A stretch of DNA of 64,000 nt from Diphasiastrum complanatum (lineage: Eukaryota; Streptophyta; Lycopodiopsida; Lycopodiales; Lycopodiaceae): positions 7,432,397 to 7,496,396 of the forward strand of contig CM055115.1 in the NCBI GenBank assembly GCA_029204225.1, in the 5' to 3' direction. Positions 35,718 to 46,839 of this stretch are shown in pieces (position 1 is the first letter of the stretch; the number at the start of each line of letters is the position of its first letter). A program made the position numbers and the translations under genes. The notes beneath the pieces were generated by a model. The model was given only the letters and a program-made list of their open reading frames with translations. It made no database searches and was not told the origin of the DNA.

Positions 35718-36690
35718 ATCCGAATTGTACATTGTATTTTGGTTTTCAGAAATACAGTTGCTATGTGAGCTTGGAGGTGAGAGCACTTTCTATCTATGTT
35801 ACTGTGTTGCATGATCTGTAATCCTATTTCGAGCGAATTTTAACTTGGTATCAACGTGGTGCAGGGAGTGTACACAGTACAGCACAACCATTTAAGAGAG
35901 CTTCGAGAGAATAGTTTTTCTGAGAGTTCGGGGTTTACGGCAGGTAGAAAGCGAAAAATGAAGCATCGGTGCACAGTTTCGTACACATGGAGGCTTGCCA
36001 AGCTCAATAGAGAATTTCTTAGCCTGAGCATAGCATTAGATAGGGTAAAAAACGGTTAAGAACTGAGGATTTTGCGAAAGGTTTTTTTGAAAAAGCCGTG
36101 CAAGGGTTTTAGTTTGTTGAAAAACAAACATAACATCGTCGTCTTCCCACCGTTTTGAATGTCGCGAACACCAGTTACTAGCCGTGGGAGGTCGCTGGAG
36201 GATCATAGCAGGTTTTTAGAATTTTGGACCTGATTTGAGCTATTATCAATAGAGAGAGCATCGCTCACAGAGGAGAGAGAAAATCCAATTTTTTGAACTA
36301 CTCTAAAAATCTTAATTCTCCAAAGGGTCAAAACCCTCAGACAGGAATGGGCGACTGCAGCTATGGTGTCAAATCTCATTGAGAGTGATGCAAAATTGTG
36401 TTTGATCAAGCCAAAGGCAGATTGGAGGACGCGGCCGTGAGAGAGGAGGAGGAGCAGAACGATCTATAGCTCGCGCACGTGCAAGGAGAGTGCCAGCATA
36501 GCGGAGCTAAGTGTCCCATGCTTCAAAGGTTTTGAGTTGGTGCGCCAGATCTTCGTGGATCCTAGGATCCCAATGTTTACACATCAATGGTGCAAATCAA
36601 ATCATTGTGATCCTTAAGATTGAGATCAATGGCCTCCAATTCTTTGAAAGGGTCCAATGTTATATGAAGTGCAAGAAAAGGGAGTGAAGG
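35718..36690 (+). mobile_element. Copia B fragment: LTR 3' half, primer-binding site and leader
   Basis: Bases 35718-35845 match the end of the LTR at 53417-53550 (reverse strand) and of Copia A (TATGTGAGCTTG, GCATGATCTGTA, TTTTAACT). TGGTATCAACGTGG at 35846 is a degenerate site for initiator tRNA-Met. The following leader matches 53065-53400 (reverse strand) up to about 36190. No coding part is left. The fragment ends within ~130 bp of the start codon of the M41-like gene, so it makes up the immediate upstream region of that gene. Confidence 0.8.
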
Positions 36691-36785
36691 CTTCCTTTAT
36701 CTCCTCATAATATGTATATGTCAATGTATGTGAAGCAAGAGCTCCTCGTGTCATGTCCTAAATGGTCAAAAAGTATTAGAGCTAT

Positions 36786-36788
<3 letters not shown>

Positions 36789-36819
<31 letters not shown>
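36789..36819. repeat. (GA)n tract in the 5' leader of the M41-like gene
   Basis: About 31 bp of GA dinucleotides directly abut the ATG at 36820. GA/CT-rich leaders are common in plant genes and can bind GAGA-type (BPC) factors; a role here is inference. Confidence 0.85.
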
Positions 36820-36825
<6 letters not shown>

Positions 36826-37187
36826 GCAGCAGCAGCCGGAAGCATGAGTTTTGGAAGCTGCTGCGCAAAGAATTTGAACCCGGGGAAGCACCAGAGCGAG
36901 AATGTGGTGATGAATTGCAATTGGGTTGTAGCTCCAAGCTGCCATCTTTCATTTTCATACTCTTCCTCCTGCTGCTGTTGTTCTAGGATCAATTACGTTG
37001 AGATACGTGTGAAAGGCGATGGCGTTGAAAACGGTGCGCAGGAGGCCTTGTTTTGTGGGAGACGAGGCGGAGCTAGTGTTATTACACACGCCTTGGCTGA
37101 GGAAGGCGTAGGAGCATCATCTGTTGGGCAAGAGGGAGGCAACACCGCTCTACTCAAAGCCCTCCAGGACGCCATAGCGCTGGTAAG

Positions 37188-37263
<76 letters not shown>

Positions 37264-40200
37264 GTGATAAGTGCTATTGTAGCAACACTATTTCCATAAT
37301 GTCAGGATGGCCGAGTTGGTCTAAGGCGGTAGTTTCAGGTACTATTCCGAAAGGGCATGGGTTCGAATCCCATTCCTGACAACCAATGCATATGTTTTTT
37401 GCAATTTGATCTCCTGAATTTTTTCTCTCTCTCTGGATTTAAATGTAATCCTTCGTTATAGGACAATTGAGGGACCATGTCTTAAAAGTAAAACACGAGT
37501 CGTCATTTTCCTTCTATCTTTGTGTTTATATTTATTTAGCACCCAAAGTATGTGATCCTTCTTGTGATGCAAGCATCCGAGGAGCATTTCAAAGGGTGAA
37601 TATGATGACTCAGTTTTGTCTTCTTGTCAAATTTGCATTGTCCTTACCTTAAGTAAGCAAGATTGGCAAAATTGTTGATGGAAATGTTTCGACACAACAT
37701 AATAATCAAGAACTAGATAATGGTTGTTTAGACGCATATCGTTTAAATACCCATTGTCTAGTTATTGATTATTATCTTGTGTCATCTTTGTAAACACTCC
37801 ATGTTGCCAATCTTGGCTCAACAAGAGGACTAGCCATTAATTCCCATGATATGTCGATTACCACACGTTATCTTAATATGTATTGTGAAACTTTTTTCTT
37901 TAAGATATGTTGGGCATACGTTACCTCCTTAGATGACATAATATTTAGGTTCCATCCACCAAATAAGGTCCGTATCTTCAGGGCTAAAAATTACAACAAA
38001 TCAAACTCCTAGGACAAAATCAAATCTCATCATTAAAACTAGGTAATGTAGGTCTTCAAACTCGACCTCAATAGTCCATTCATGTAAGATTTGAAGTTTG
38101 AACTAACAGATTAAGGGTGACAAATTTGGTTGATTTGCTACTGATAAATACATTTGGGCTCTTAAAGCATTCTTTTTTTTGTTGATTTCATGATTATGTG
38201 CTCAAAGGACGTATACATGACAACATCAAAAGAGGTGCCTTGATGATGGTAGAGTCATTTCCAGTCTTGTGACTCACAGTCACATTTTTGCTGAGCGTAT
38301 TTTCATGACTGTTGAAAGTGCCGTTTATCACATTTTGAACCTATTACTTAATCTGTTAGCATTTGTTACAATGTAGATTAATTCTTAGCATCTTGTAATT
38401 GGAAAGTAGACCAGCTTGCTGTATATATATCTATGTAGAAAAGCTATTAAGCCATGAAGCCATTAAGCCACAACCTTCTTCTCATGTACTCTCGGCTTTT
38501 TGAAGCTCAATTTTTCAAATTAGAGTACTATGCACTCTTTATTCAGTTATGTTTTGCTTTACAAATTACTTTGCTTGCATTTATCATTTTAATGATTTCT
38601 CAGCAGTGTTTTTATATACGTAATGTATGCTTGTAATGTTTATCTATAATCTGATTTTCATAGCAGAATTTTAACTTCATCACAGATGTCATGTTGATTG
38701 ATGATAAGACCTACTACGAACCTGCTTGAACCGAGTTGTGTTTCACACGCGCATGCATGCACGCGCGCACACACATTTCTGCAATTCAGGCTTGAACTAT
38801 CAAACAAGGTTCTTATGGCTATCTCAGATGTCTCAATGACATAGGCACCTAAATTTTTTCTAATTTAATCTATTATCATTTTCCAACACAAACATCTAAA
38901 AAGCTGTTTGACATAGAGGAGACAAGGTACTTGGAAGATAAGAAAATCGGAGGCCAAAGGCAGAGCATGGGCAACAATGCAATAGGCAAAAAGATGAAAC
39001 CTAATTTAAGAGCTAAAATGAATAACAAAGAATCTTTTATGCCAGAGAGTAAGCAGATCCAGCTCTATTGTTTGAAGGTCCCATATTCCCACCCAATCTT
39101 AGTCTTTATCATTTCAAGTTTTTATGCTTCTAAGGCTTATACCCTTGTAACAATATGCCAACATGGTTGCTCGCATTTGTGTGCTTTGACGTTTGAAATT
39201 AACAACTATTTTCATGTGAAACCAACTCCTGCTAAGAAGTTTTTTGAAAATTGCATGCGTGACAAATTGTTTATGTCAACAACAAAATTTACTTTGTGCT
39301 TGCAAAGAAAGGAGCAGTAAGAGAAAAGATAAAATGTTCTGTGCAGAAGGATACTGATGCTGTGAAGAAGGCTCTGGATCAGCTGAAGCAAGCAGGATGG
39401 GCAAAACAATGGAGTTCACTTCCCAATCCATCTTGCAGAACAGTTTGCCTCCTGCCTTGCTTTACTGACTGTGTTCTCCATGAGTACATCTTTTACCTTT
39501 TTTATATTCAGTATGCTGCTGTCCTGTCATCCAAATTTCTACCTGCATTGCTCCCTTTCTGAATAGCATACGTATCTCTACTAACTGCATTGAGCTACAT
39601 CCAGTCAAAATTCTCAGGATTGCATCTGCTATTTTTTTTTCATACTGCATTCTAGTTCTAGCAGTAACTAGAAGTCATTATCCTTAAAGATGAGTACAAT
39701 CATTTCATGCCATTTCCCAGTTGATGCAAATTGTTTTTGAAACATTGAATCGGCCTATTGCAGGACAGTTGTAATTTTTTTTTTGTTTTTTGAAATCTCA
39801 CTAGAAAAAAAACGAAAAAACTTGAAATCTTTGGGCAAAAAAGGAAGGTTTTTAAGAAGTTTGATTTGAGTCAATTTCTACTTGAATTAAGATTCTATGG
39901 AACTATGGCACTTATCATGTGAACCTGCAGAATTCAATCGAATTATACTGATATTGCTAAAAAAATCTTATGCGTTTGTTTTGCAGACATATATTCATGA
40001 ATTGACCACTCTTGGCATAAAAAACGCAGAAAATCTAGCAGTTCCAAGTGTGCGGAATGATGTAAGCATATTCATAATTGGATATAGCAAACACATTGGG
40101 ATTAGCACTTGACATACTTGTCACTTGAAAGCATGAAGATTTTTTCATAAAAGCCTTTTCCTTGGTTCATCTCAGGCCGCGTTTCTTGCAACAGTAGTCG

Positions 40201-43200
40201 GGACTACAAGTGTTCTTGCAGTCTTCGCTGGCCAGCTACCAGGGGTATAATTTTCAGTTTTTTGGTTTTTTTGAAAGATTTAATTCAGTGATAATCTTGT
40301 CACTTTCAAAAACATATGAAGTTGCGAGTTAGAGAGGAAAATTTGCCAAAAATATGAGAAAGTTCTTAAAGCAAAATCTTCTTTGATGGCTTGAACTCTC
40401 AGGATTGGGGCTTTTTCGTACCTTATCTTGTTGGAAGTATCTCCTTGGCAGTCTTGGCCATTGGAAGCATTGCTCCAGGGTTTGTTCTATCCCCTACTCC
40501 CTTGGACACATGTCTGATTTTGAGCTGTATCTGGTGCAGCAAATTTCGTAAATTGATGCTGTGATTGTCATTTTTCATTTCTTCTGAATTAAAATACAAT
40601 GACTACCTCTTTCCTGTTGTTATGATAACTCTCAACCATGCACGAGTAATGCATTCTACTTAAATATCAATGATTATAGCTATCTTCTTCTATGTTTTGT
40701 TCAAGAACCATGATGTGACTGGGGGGAATGGCTTGATCTAAGGCCCCTTACGTGGAATTGAGTTTGATGTTTCTATTACTTGTACATACCTTCTGCTGTT
40801 CTCTTGCGTGCATGCTCACAAGCTTAAGCTTGGGAAGCATGGGAGGATGCTTGAATTGCTATGCTGCAGCTGCTTCTTTAGATAATGAGGATCAGACAAA
40901 TTGGAGCTGCCTTCCACCGGAAGGGTTGAGGTGGCTTGAAACTGCTAAGAGAAACCAAGGACTTGATTTCTCGATGCTGTAATTTTCAATGCATCTGATA
41001 GAAGCTCGGGTACAATTTCTAAAGGATTCATTTAATGCACACGTACATATCGAGAGAGTTCCAATCAAGTAGAAGTTTGTCAAATCTGAGGGAAAAAGGG
41101 TTATTGAAAGGAAATTTGAAACTCATAAGGCCAGCTTGGGCGAGTGAAAGGATAACCGTTTTACTTTTAAACTATGGTATTTTTGTTTACAACTCTGAGG
41201 AGTGGAAGGTACAGAAAGATCTGTATTTTGTGATACACGAAGCTAATTTTTCTTCACATTGAATTAGAGTGTACAATATATTTAAGCATGTCATGGTTGT
41301 GTAGAAGGCACATTACTTTTGATTTAAATTGCTTCTTCTTTTCAGGCTTTTACAGGTGGGAATCAATAGTTTTTCGTCCGTGTTTCGTGATTATCAAGAA
41401 CGACTTCTTAGGCATGAAGCTGCCCACTTTCTAGGTATTTTGCAGATGCAGTGATGTTCTTTGAGAAGATTTAATTCCCTCTACTGCACTTTTTATTTAG
41501 ATAGATGGAGTCAACTTTTTCCAAGTTAAACTCTCTTTCATTGTTTCATAAATTTCCAATGGCTACTGAAGTTACCTGCATGGCATTTTGCCATTGCACT
41601 AAAAAAAGTACTTATACCTATTATCATTCTTTTAAGCTGTTGCCCATCACATCCATACGCATGCAGATGCGTTGATAAGAATTTCTGACAATCTCTTTTC
41701 AAAGAAAGATAAGTATTGGAGTTCTTTGTGAAAGTCGATACACAACGTTCATTCAAGCTTGACTGCTGACCAATGCACAAATTGTATTTGCAGTGGCCTA
41801 TCTACTTGGATTGCCTGTCCTTGGCTATTCACTGGACATAGGAAAGGAGCATGTGAACTTGCTGAATGAGAGCCTACAAAAGAAAATTTATGAGGGCTTT
41901 CTAGACAAGAAAGAACTTGACAGGTGAATAAATTAGAGCGAGCGAGCTTTTTTCAACTCTTAAATAAGATGTCAAAAATAGAAAAAGTGTCTATCTCTGC
42001 TTGATTTGAAGCAGTATACCACACCAAAAAATTTCCTTTTGTTCCGCTGCATAAAAAATGACAATGTCCATCAAAGTGTTCCTGCTTAGTTGGTGCTTGT
42101 TTAGTATTGCTGGCAATGGTGCCCATCACTCCTTGCTTTGAATATAGCTGTTATTGGCTTTAAATTGCATGTAGATTTCTTGGGCCTAAATTGCCTTTAA
42201 TCATTCTTTGCAATCATATGATTGCTTTGGGGTATTGTCTTTGGCATCTTCCTCATTCATGACTTCTTGTTCATTGGGGTGGCTTAGAGTAGCCCCTTTT
42301 AGTGTACCCTTACCTTCGGCTGTTTCATCACTTCCAAAGTTACTGATTGATTCTTATTGATTCATTTTTTTTCCTAGTTTGAATTGTCCTACAGAAATAT
42401 GATGAATAATACCTCTTTTTGTATAGATTAAAAAACAAACCGAGGACAATTCGATTTTCTTCAACATGAAAAGATTTCGTACAAATTCAATCCGAGCCCC
42501 AAATCAATTTGAATTGGTTTGGAGAGCTTTGAGTCGTTATTCTTTGTAACTATGGTCACCTCCATCATATTTAATTTTTGTTTCAACTCATGTGGTTGCC
42601 AGCTATTGTCCATTTGTTTTACATTGATCTGGCTTGCCAGTATCACTAACTACATGAGTAATGGCATGCTCTTTTTGTAGGTTAGCAGTAGTATCTATGG
42701 CTGGTTTAGCTGCTGAGGGGTTGAACTTTGATAAAGTGGTAGGCCAGTCAGCTGATCTTTTTTCTCTGCAGGTAAGTCTCCGACTTTCAGTTTCTCCTCT
42801 TCAGGAAGCTTGTGAAAGATGCAAGTCATATGATCTGATTGCATAGCCTTTCTTGGCGTGTATAGTTGCCTTGCAATGTGTTGCAAAGGTGGCAATATTT
42901 TTTTGGTTTCAATATCTAAGGAAATCATTTGAAAAACTCTGGATGACTGCAGAGGCTCATCAATAGAAGCAAGCCTCAAATCAGCAACGAACAACAACAA
43001 AACTTGACTCGGTGGGCGGTAAGTGTCAGAACCTTTTTTTTGCTGCTAAACTTGCTAGCATTTGAAATTGCAATTCTAATGTCCTTCATTAATAGTATAC
43101 ATGATGCATAGTTCTGTAGCGTACGGAACAAGTACATACAAAACAGTTGAAATTCCGATAGAATCTAGTGCAGTATGCAGATCACATCACACAATCACCA

Positions 43201-46200
43201 TAGCCACTCCTCACAAGCTCTCAAAGATGGCACAACAAAAGTTCTTAGATTACAAAGAAACACTGTACATATAGAGTATTCACAAACTGCATGAAAAGGC
43301 AGGTGTCCTAAAACTGGCCTACCACCTGTCAAACTAAGGTCGGGCCCAATATGGCCAAATTCAACCAACAAACTCAGGACATGCCCCTGAGTATAGCAAG
43401 TACTGTATATAACTCTGTACAGGCTAATTTTTCCTACGTGTGGCTACTCGGCTAACCCAAGTAGCCGACTACGGGATCAGTGCCCGATCAATATATCCTA
43501 ACGGGTCACGTCTCGATCACAACCATATATAGTAAACCAAATAAACTGTACAGTAATTACATCATCACATTTAGAGCTTATACTAATGATGTATATCAGA
43601 TTAACTCTGATTTCTAACTCTCTCCCTTAAGCTTAAATGTGATAAGAGTGAAAAACAATATATTGCAGCAGTGTCTGGAGTGTCCAAAAGATGTTATGCA
43701 TATCACAGCTACCATGTACTTGACTCACGCTCAAGCACACCATTTGAACCACCAGGTTTGACTCACAAAGTATCATGCAAACACAATGCTCATACAGAGA
43801 GTGTACCATACTCTCGACCAACTGACTCGTCCCCAATCCGACTTGAACACAAGTGGACCACATGAGCGACATGGCTCAAACCGAGGAAATCCCACTGCCA
43901 CCATGAGACTTACATCCTCCATCTAGCTAGGCTGACATCCTATCAAACACTTACAAGTACAAACCTGTAAAGCTGACATAAATGAGCGACTGAGGCTCAA
44001 CCTGAGGAAATCTTACTGCCACCATAAGATTATACCCTCACTAGATAGACAACTAGTAGACAATGACAAGTCACTGAGCATAAATGACTACTTTGTTTCA
44101 CTGTAGCAAATGCACAACCACATATAACTCCGACCCAGATCTAGACTCCTGTGACAAGGTAACATGCAAGCCCACATACACTCATGCAAACCAACACGAA
44201 TGATAAAGCGTCAAATACATGACCAAGGCCTGCCCATAAGTGATATCTTGTCCTACCAACACCTGTGCCACCTGTAGATCCGCTTCTACACCACTGGTCA
44301 TCAAATCAGGTCTTCAACCATGGCCTGCACCTATAACCAAGATGCCCTCACGTCCAAGCATATCACATAGATGTCCTCATACATCATCCAAGATCAACCA
44401 TCTCGAACCAATGAGCGCTCCAAGCCTCATCTCTGATGTATCTCCCAAACAAAGCTATGCTCCAAGCCGCTTTGCCCTGACATCCTGATTAATAAGCCTT
44501 GAAAGCTGATCCCCATCTATTCTCCATGCTCCAAGCACAAGAGTCTACCAAGGACTCAATAAATAAATGTACACAAACCTCACCATAGGCTATACCTGAG
44601 TAGTTCGCCTATCTCCCAGAGATACTAATGATGATTTGCCTCTCCTACATCCCATGTAGGCTCAACTTTCCATGCTTGACGTTGCCAACTCTGATTTGAC
44701 CAGTCTATAGGCCTCCCACCAAGGAGCCTATCTCATCAACACATCCATCATAGCATCAAAGCAAATGCAAACTAGATCCACTATCGTGATGAACAACTCA
44801 CCCACGATCCATATCATATCAGGTAGGATAACTCCAGAACCCTCTACCCTGTACCATCTGATCACCAAGTATCCATTACCTGCTGATAGCTCTCCAAGAA
44901 TCTATCCACCTGTAGTGCAACTAGACTCCAACTGGATCTAACCAAAAGCTGCATCCTGCTTACCAAATAATGATGGATAGACACAACATGTGACGCCAAC
45001 CTGGAGACTACTGTGCATATGACCATGCAGCTCACCTGATCACTCGCCAAAGTATCAACTGTCACTCCCTGAGCAACCATCATCCATCCCTGCTGGCTCA
45101 CAACCATGGGCATGTTTTTGAAGTCGATCTGACGACCCTCAGCATGTTTGGGCATCGACTCTCTCCTCCGCGCGCCAGCACCTTGCAAGCACTATGTTCA
45201 CCTTCAGCTTGGCTGCACCGCGACTCCATGCCTCTCTCTCTCTCCTCTTTGCTTCTTGCTTCAAAGCTTCATAGCTATGACTTTTAGGAGGGTTTTGGCT
45301 GCCCGATGGATCTGCTCCAGCTCCTTACTGGCTCCACGGCCCTCCACGGCTGGCTGCACACAGGGCCGCCCTACTCCAGCGCCCATCCTCATAATTTTAC
45401 AGCATCAGAAAACACCTTCAATAGACAGAAATAAGAGGTTTCTTGATCGTAAACCCTAGTTGAGGAAACTTCCATAGCTTCAGACGTTTTGCTCCACCTC
45501 ACTCTGAGGTTCCACTTGCAGCTACCTGCCTGGTTGAGGTCACCCTACCTCAGGCTCTCTGAGGCAATTTATGGCTTTGAAATTGGTGCAGTATTGACTC
45601 CAAATAGGCTAATTTTCTCACCAAATCGTCAACACCCCACGAAACCAAAAATTTCTGAAATTTCCACCGATTTCCACCCAATTACACCCTGTAAACTGCC
45701 CTGGCTGTGTAACATTGTTCTTTACAGCTCTCTTGCAAATCCTCAACCGTGTGCCTACACATTCAATTACTTAGCCATCATCGATGATTTCCCCGAAATC
45801 ACCGGAACTGCAAGTTTTTCTGTGAATTCTCCCCGGAATCCACCTACGACGATCGTTTTGATCTTTCCTGAAGCTCCAATTGAAGCAACTTTGTTGTCTC
45901 CAGCCATCCGGACTGCCGATACCCCGTATGGAGTCCTCTCTCCTGAGACGCTCTAAGTGCTATTTCTCATGGTGAAAGACGCTATCACATAGCTCCACCG
46001 GATCGTGCATACGTGCATCACCCTGACGCTCTGATACCAAGTTGAAATTCCGATAGAATCTAGTGCAGTATCCAGATCACATCACACAATCACCATAGCC
46101 ACTCCTCACAAGCTCTCAAAGATGGCACAACAAAAGTTCTTAGATTACAAAGAAACACTATACATATAGAGTATTCACAAACTGCATGAAAAGGCAGGTG

Positions 46201-46839
46201 TCCTAAAACTGGCCTACCACCTGTCAAATTAAGGTCGGGCCATATGGCCAAATTCGACCAACAAATTCAGGACATCCCCTGAGTATAGCAAGTACTGTAT
46301 ATAACTTTGTACAGGCTAATTTTTCCTATGTGTGGCTACTCGGCTAACCAAGTAGCCGGCTACGGGATCAGTGCTCGATCAATATATCCTAAAGGGTCAC
46401 GTCCCGATCACAACCATATAAAGTAAACCAAATAAACTGTACAGTAATTACATCATCACATTTAGAGCTTATACTAATGATGTATATCAGATTAACTCTG
46501 ATTTCTAACTAAAACACCATATGAAATAGTATTGTTTCAACTTTCAATGTTAAAAAAAAAAAAATTGAATGTTTTTGTTTCTCATAGTTATTTCAACAAG
46601 TATAATTTGGGTAATAGCAAAAAGTGAAGTTAACTCACTAGCTAGCTCTGTTTTTTTGCAAAAATTTTATTTCCATGGATGAGTGGGCCATATTGGTTGG
46701 TGCTCATTTTCAGGTACTCTATGCAGCCTCTCTTCTCAAAAACAACCAAAAAGTGTATGACTCGCTCATGTCTGCAATGTCACAAAAGTCTCCAGTATTT
46801 GAGTGCATCAAAGCTATTGAAAAGTCTGCTGAGCTATAA
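36820..46839 (+). CDS. plastid M41-like (FtsH-related) membrane protein, 10 exons
   Basis: Matches a conserved plant family annotated as stress-regulated or ATP-dependent Zn protease-like (Arabidopsis At5g27290 type, from memory). It keeps an M41-style HEAAHFL zinc motif but has no AAA+ module. Exons: 36820-37182, 39347-39442, 39987-40061, 40176-40244, 40403-40479, 41346-41434, 41794-41923, 42681-42771, 42953-43018, 46714-46839; they give 393 residues in one frame. The N-terminal ~90 residues are Ser/Cys/Ala-rich and probably a plastid transit peptide. Two hydrophobic segments follow (AAFLATVVGTTSVLAVFAG and VPYLVGSISLAVLAIGSIAP), then HEAAHFLVAYLLGLPVLGYS, LDKKELDR and SMAGLAAEGLNFDK, the last resembling the M41 region supplying the third zinc ligand. 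Most introns are GT-AG; the exon 2 donor (ACA|GTTTGC) is weak but gives the family's expected length. Intron 9 (3.7 kb) contains an LTR element. Confidence 0.9.
37190..37260. repeat. (GA)n microsatellite just inside intron 1
   Basis: About 71 bp of uninterrupted GA dinucleotides starting eight bases after the exon 1 donor. Confidence 0.96.
37301..37381 (+). tRNA. tRNA-Leu (anticodon CAG)
   Basis: Acceptor arms GTCAGGA (37301-37307) and TCCTGAC (37374-37380) pair perfectly, with discriminator A at 37381. The D-arm GGCCGAGTTGGTCTAAGGC contains the usual class II sequence. The anticodon arm GTAGT-TTCAGGT-ACTAT places CAG at the anticodon; a long variable arm follows, then the T-arm ATGGG-TTCGAAT-CCCAT carrying the B box. 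There is no intron. It lies in sense orientation in intron 1 of the M41-like gene. Confidence 0.95.
37658..37815. repeat. 158-bp near-perfect foldback in intron 1
   Basis: Left arm 37658-37723 (CAAGATTGGCAA, then ATAATAATCAAGAACTAG) and right arm 37751-37815 (CTAGTTATTGATTATTAT, then TTGCCAATCTTG) are inverted copies with a ~27-base loop. The ends pair perfectly over 12 bp. It may be a small foldback transposon or a hairpin RNA precursor; no clear target duplication is seen. Confidence 0.85.
40752..40982 (+). other. exon-like open frame in intron 5 of the M41-like gene
   Basis: The stretch 40840-40982 has coding-like composition (CYAAAASLDNEDQTNW, then LPPEGLRWLETAKRNQGLDF, stop TAA). The family protein lacks these residues, and including them would break the frame. 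It may be a captured exon fragment or an alternative terminal exon. Not recognised. Confidence 0.25.
43145..43620 (-). repeat. 3' LTR of the LARD-like element
   Basis: Minus-strand start AGTTAGAAATC at 43620, end AATTTCAACT at 43145. Termini are AG...CT rather than TG...CA. Confidence 0.9.
46040..46510 (-). repeat. 5' LTR of the LARD-like element
   Basis: Matches 43145-43620 over its full length with few substitutions and small indels. The primer-binding site abuts it at 46028-46039. Confidence 0.9.

Larger units (their letters stand above)
43145..46510 (-). mobile_element. complete non-autonomous (LARD-like) LTR retrotransposon in intron 9
   Basis: Two closely matching LTRs (43145-43620, 476 bp; 46040-46510, 471 bp) enclose 2.4 kb. 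Target duplication AAAAC flanks it (43140-43144 and 46511-46515). On the minus strand the primer-binding site TGGTATCAGAGC (46039-46028) for initiator tRNA-Met follows the 5' LTR, and the polypurine tract TTAAGGGAGAG (to 43621) precedes the 3' LTR. The interior has no gag, protease, RT or integrase motif on either strand, so movement would need a partner's proteins. High LTR similarity indicates recent insertion. Confidence 0.92.

Noticed and set aside
36705-36992. Antisense frame over the first exon of the M41-like gene
   Set aside because: The plus strand carries an in-frame exon that splices into a conserved protein; the antisense frame is a by-product, including the (GA)n translation.
44862-45188. 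Minus-strand 108-codon frame in the LARD-like interior as a possible gag
   Set aside because: No zinc knuckle, protease or gag motif; neighbouring frames are full of stops.
45148-45956. Plus-strand open frames (103 and 155 codons) inside the LARD-like element
   Set aside because: They are antisense to the element, show no domain, and lie in a non-coding interior with Pro/Ser-rich composition.
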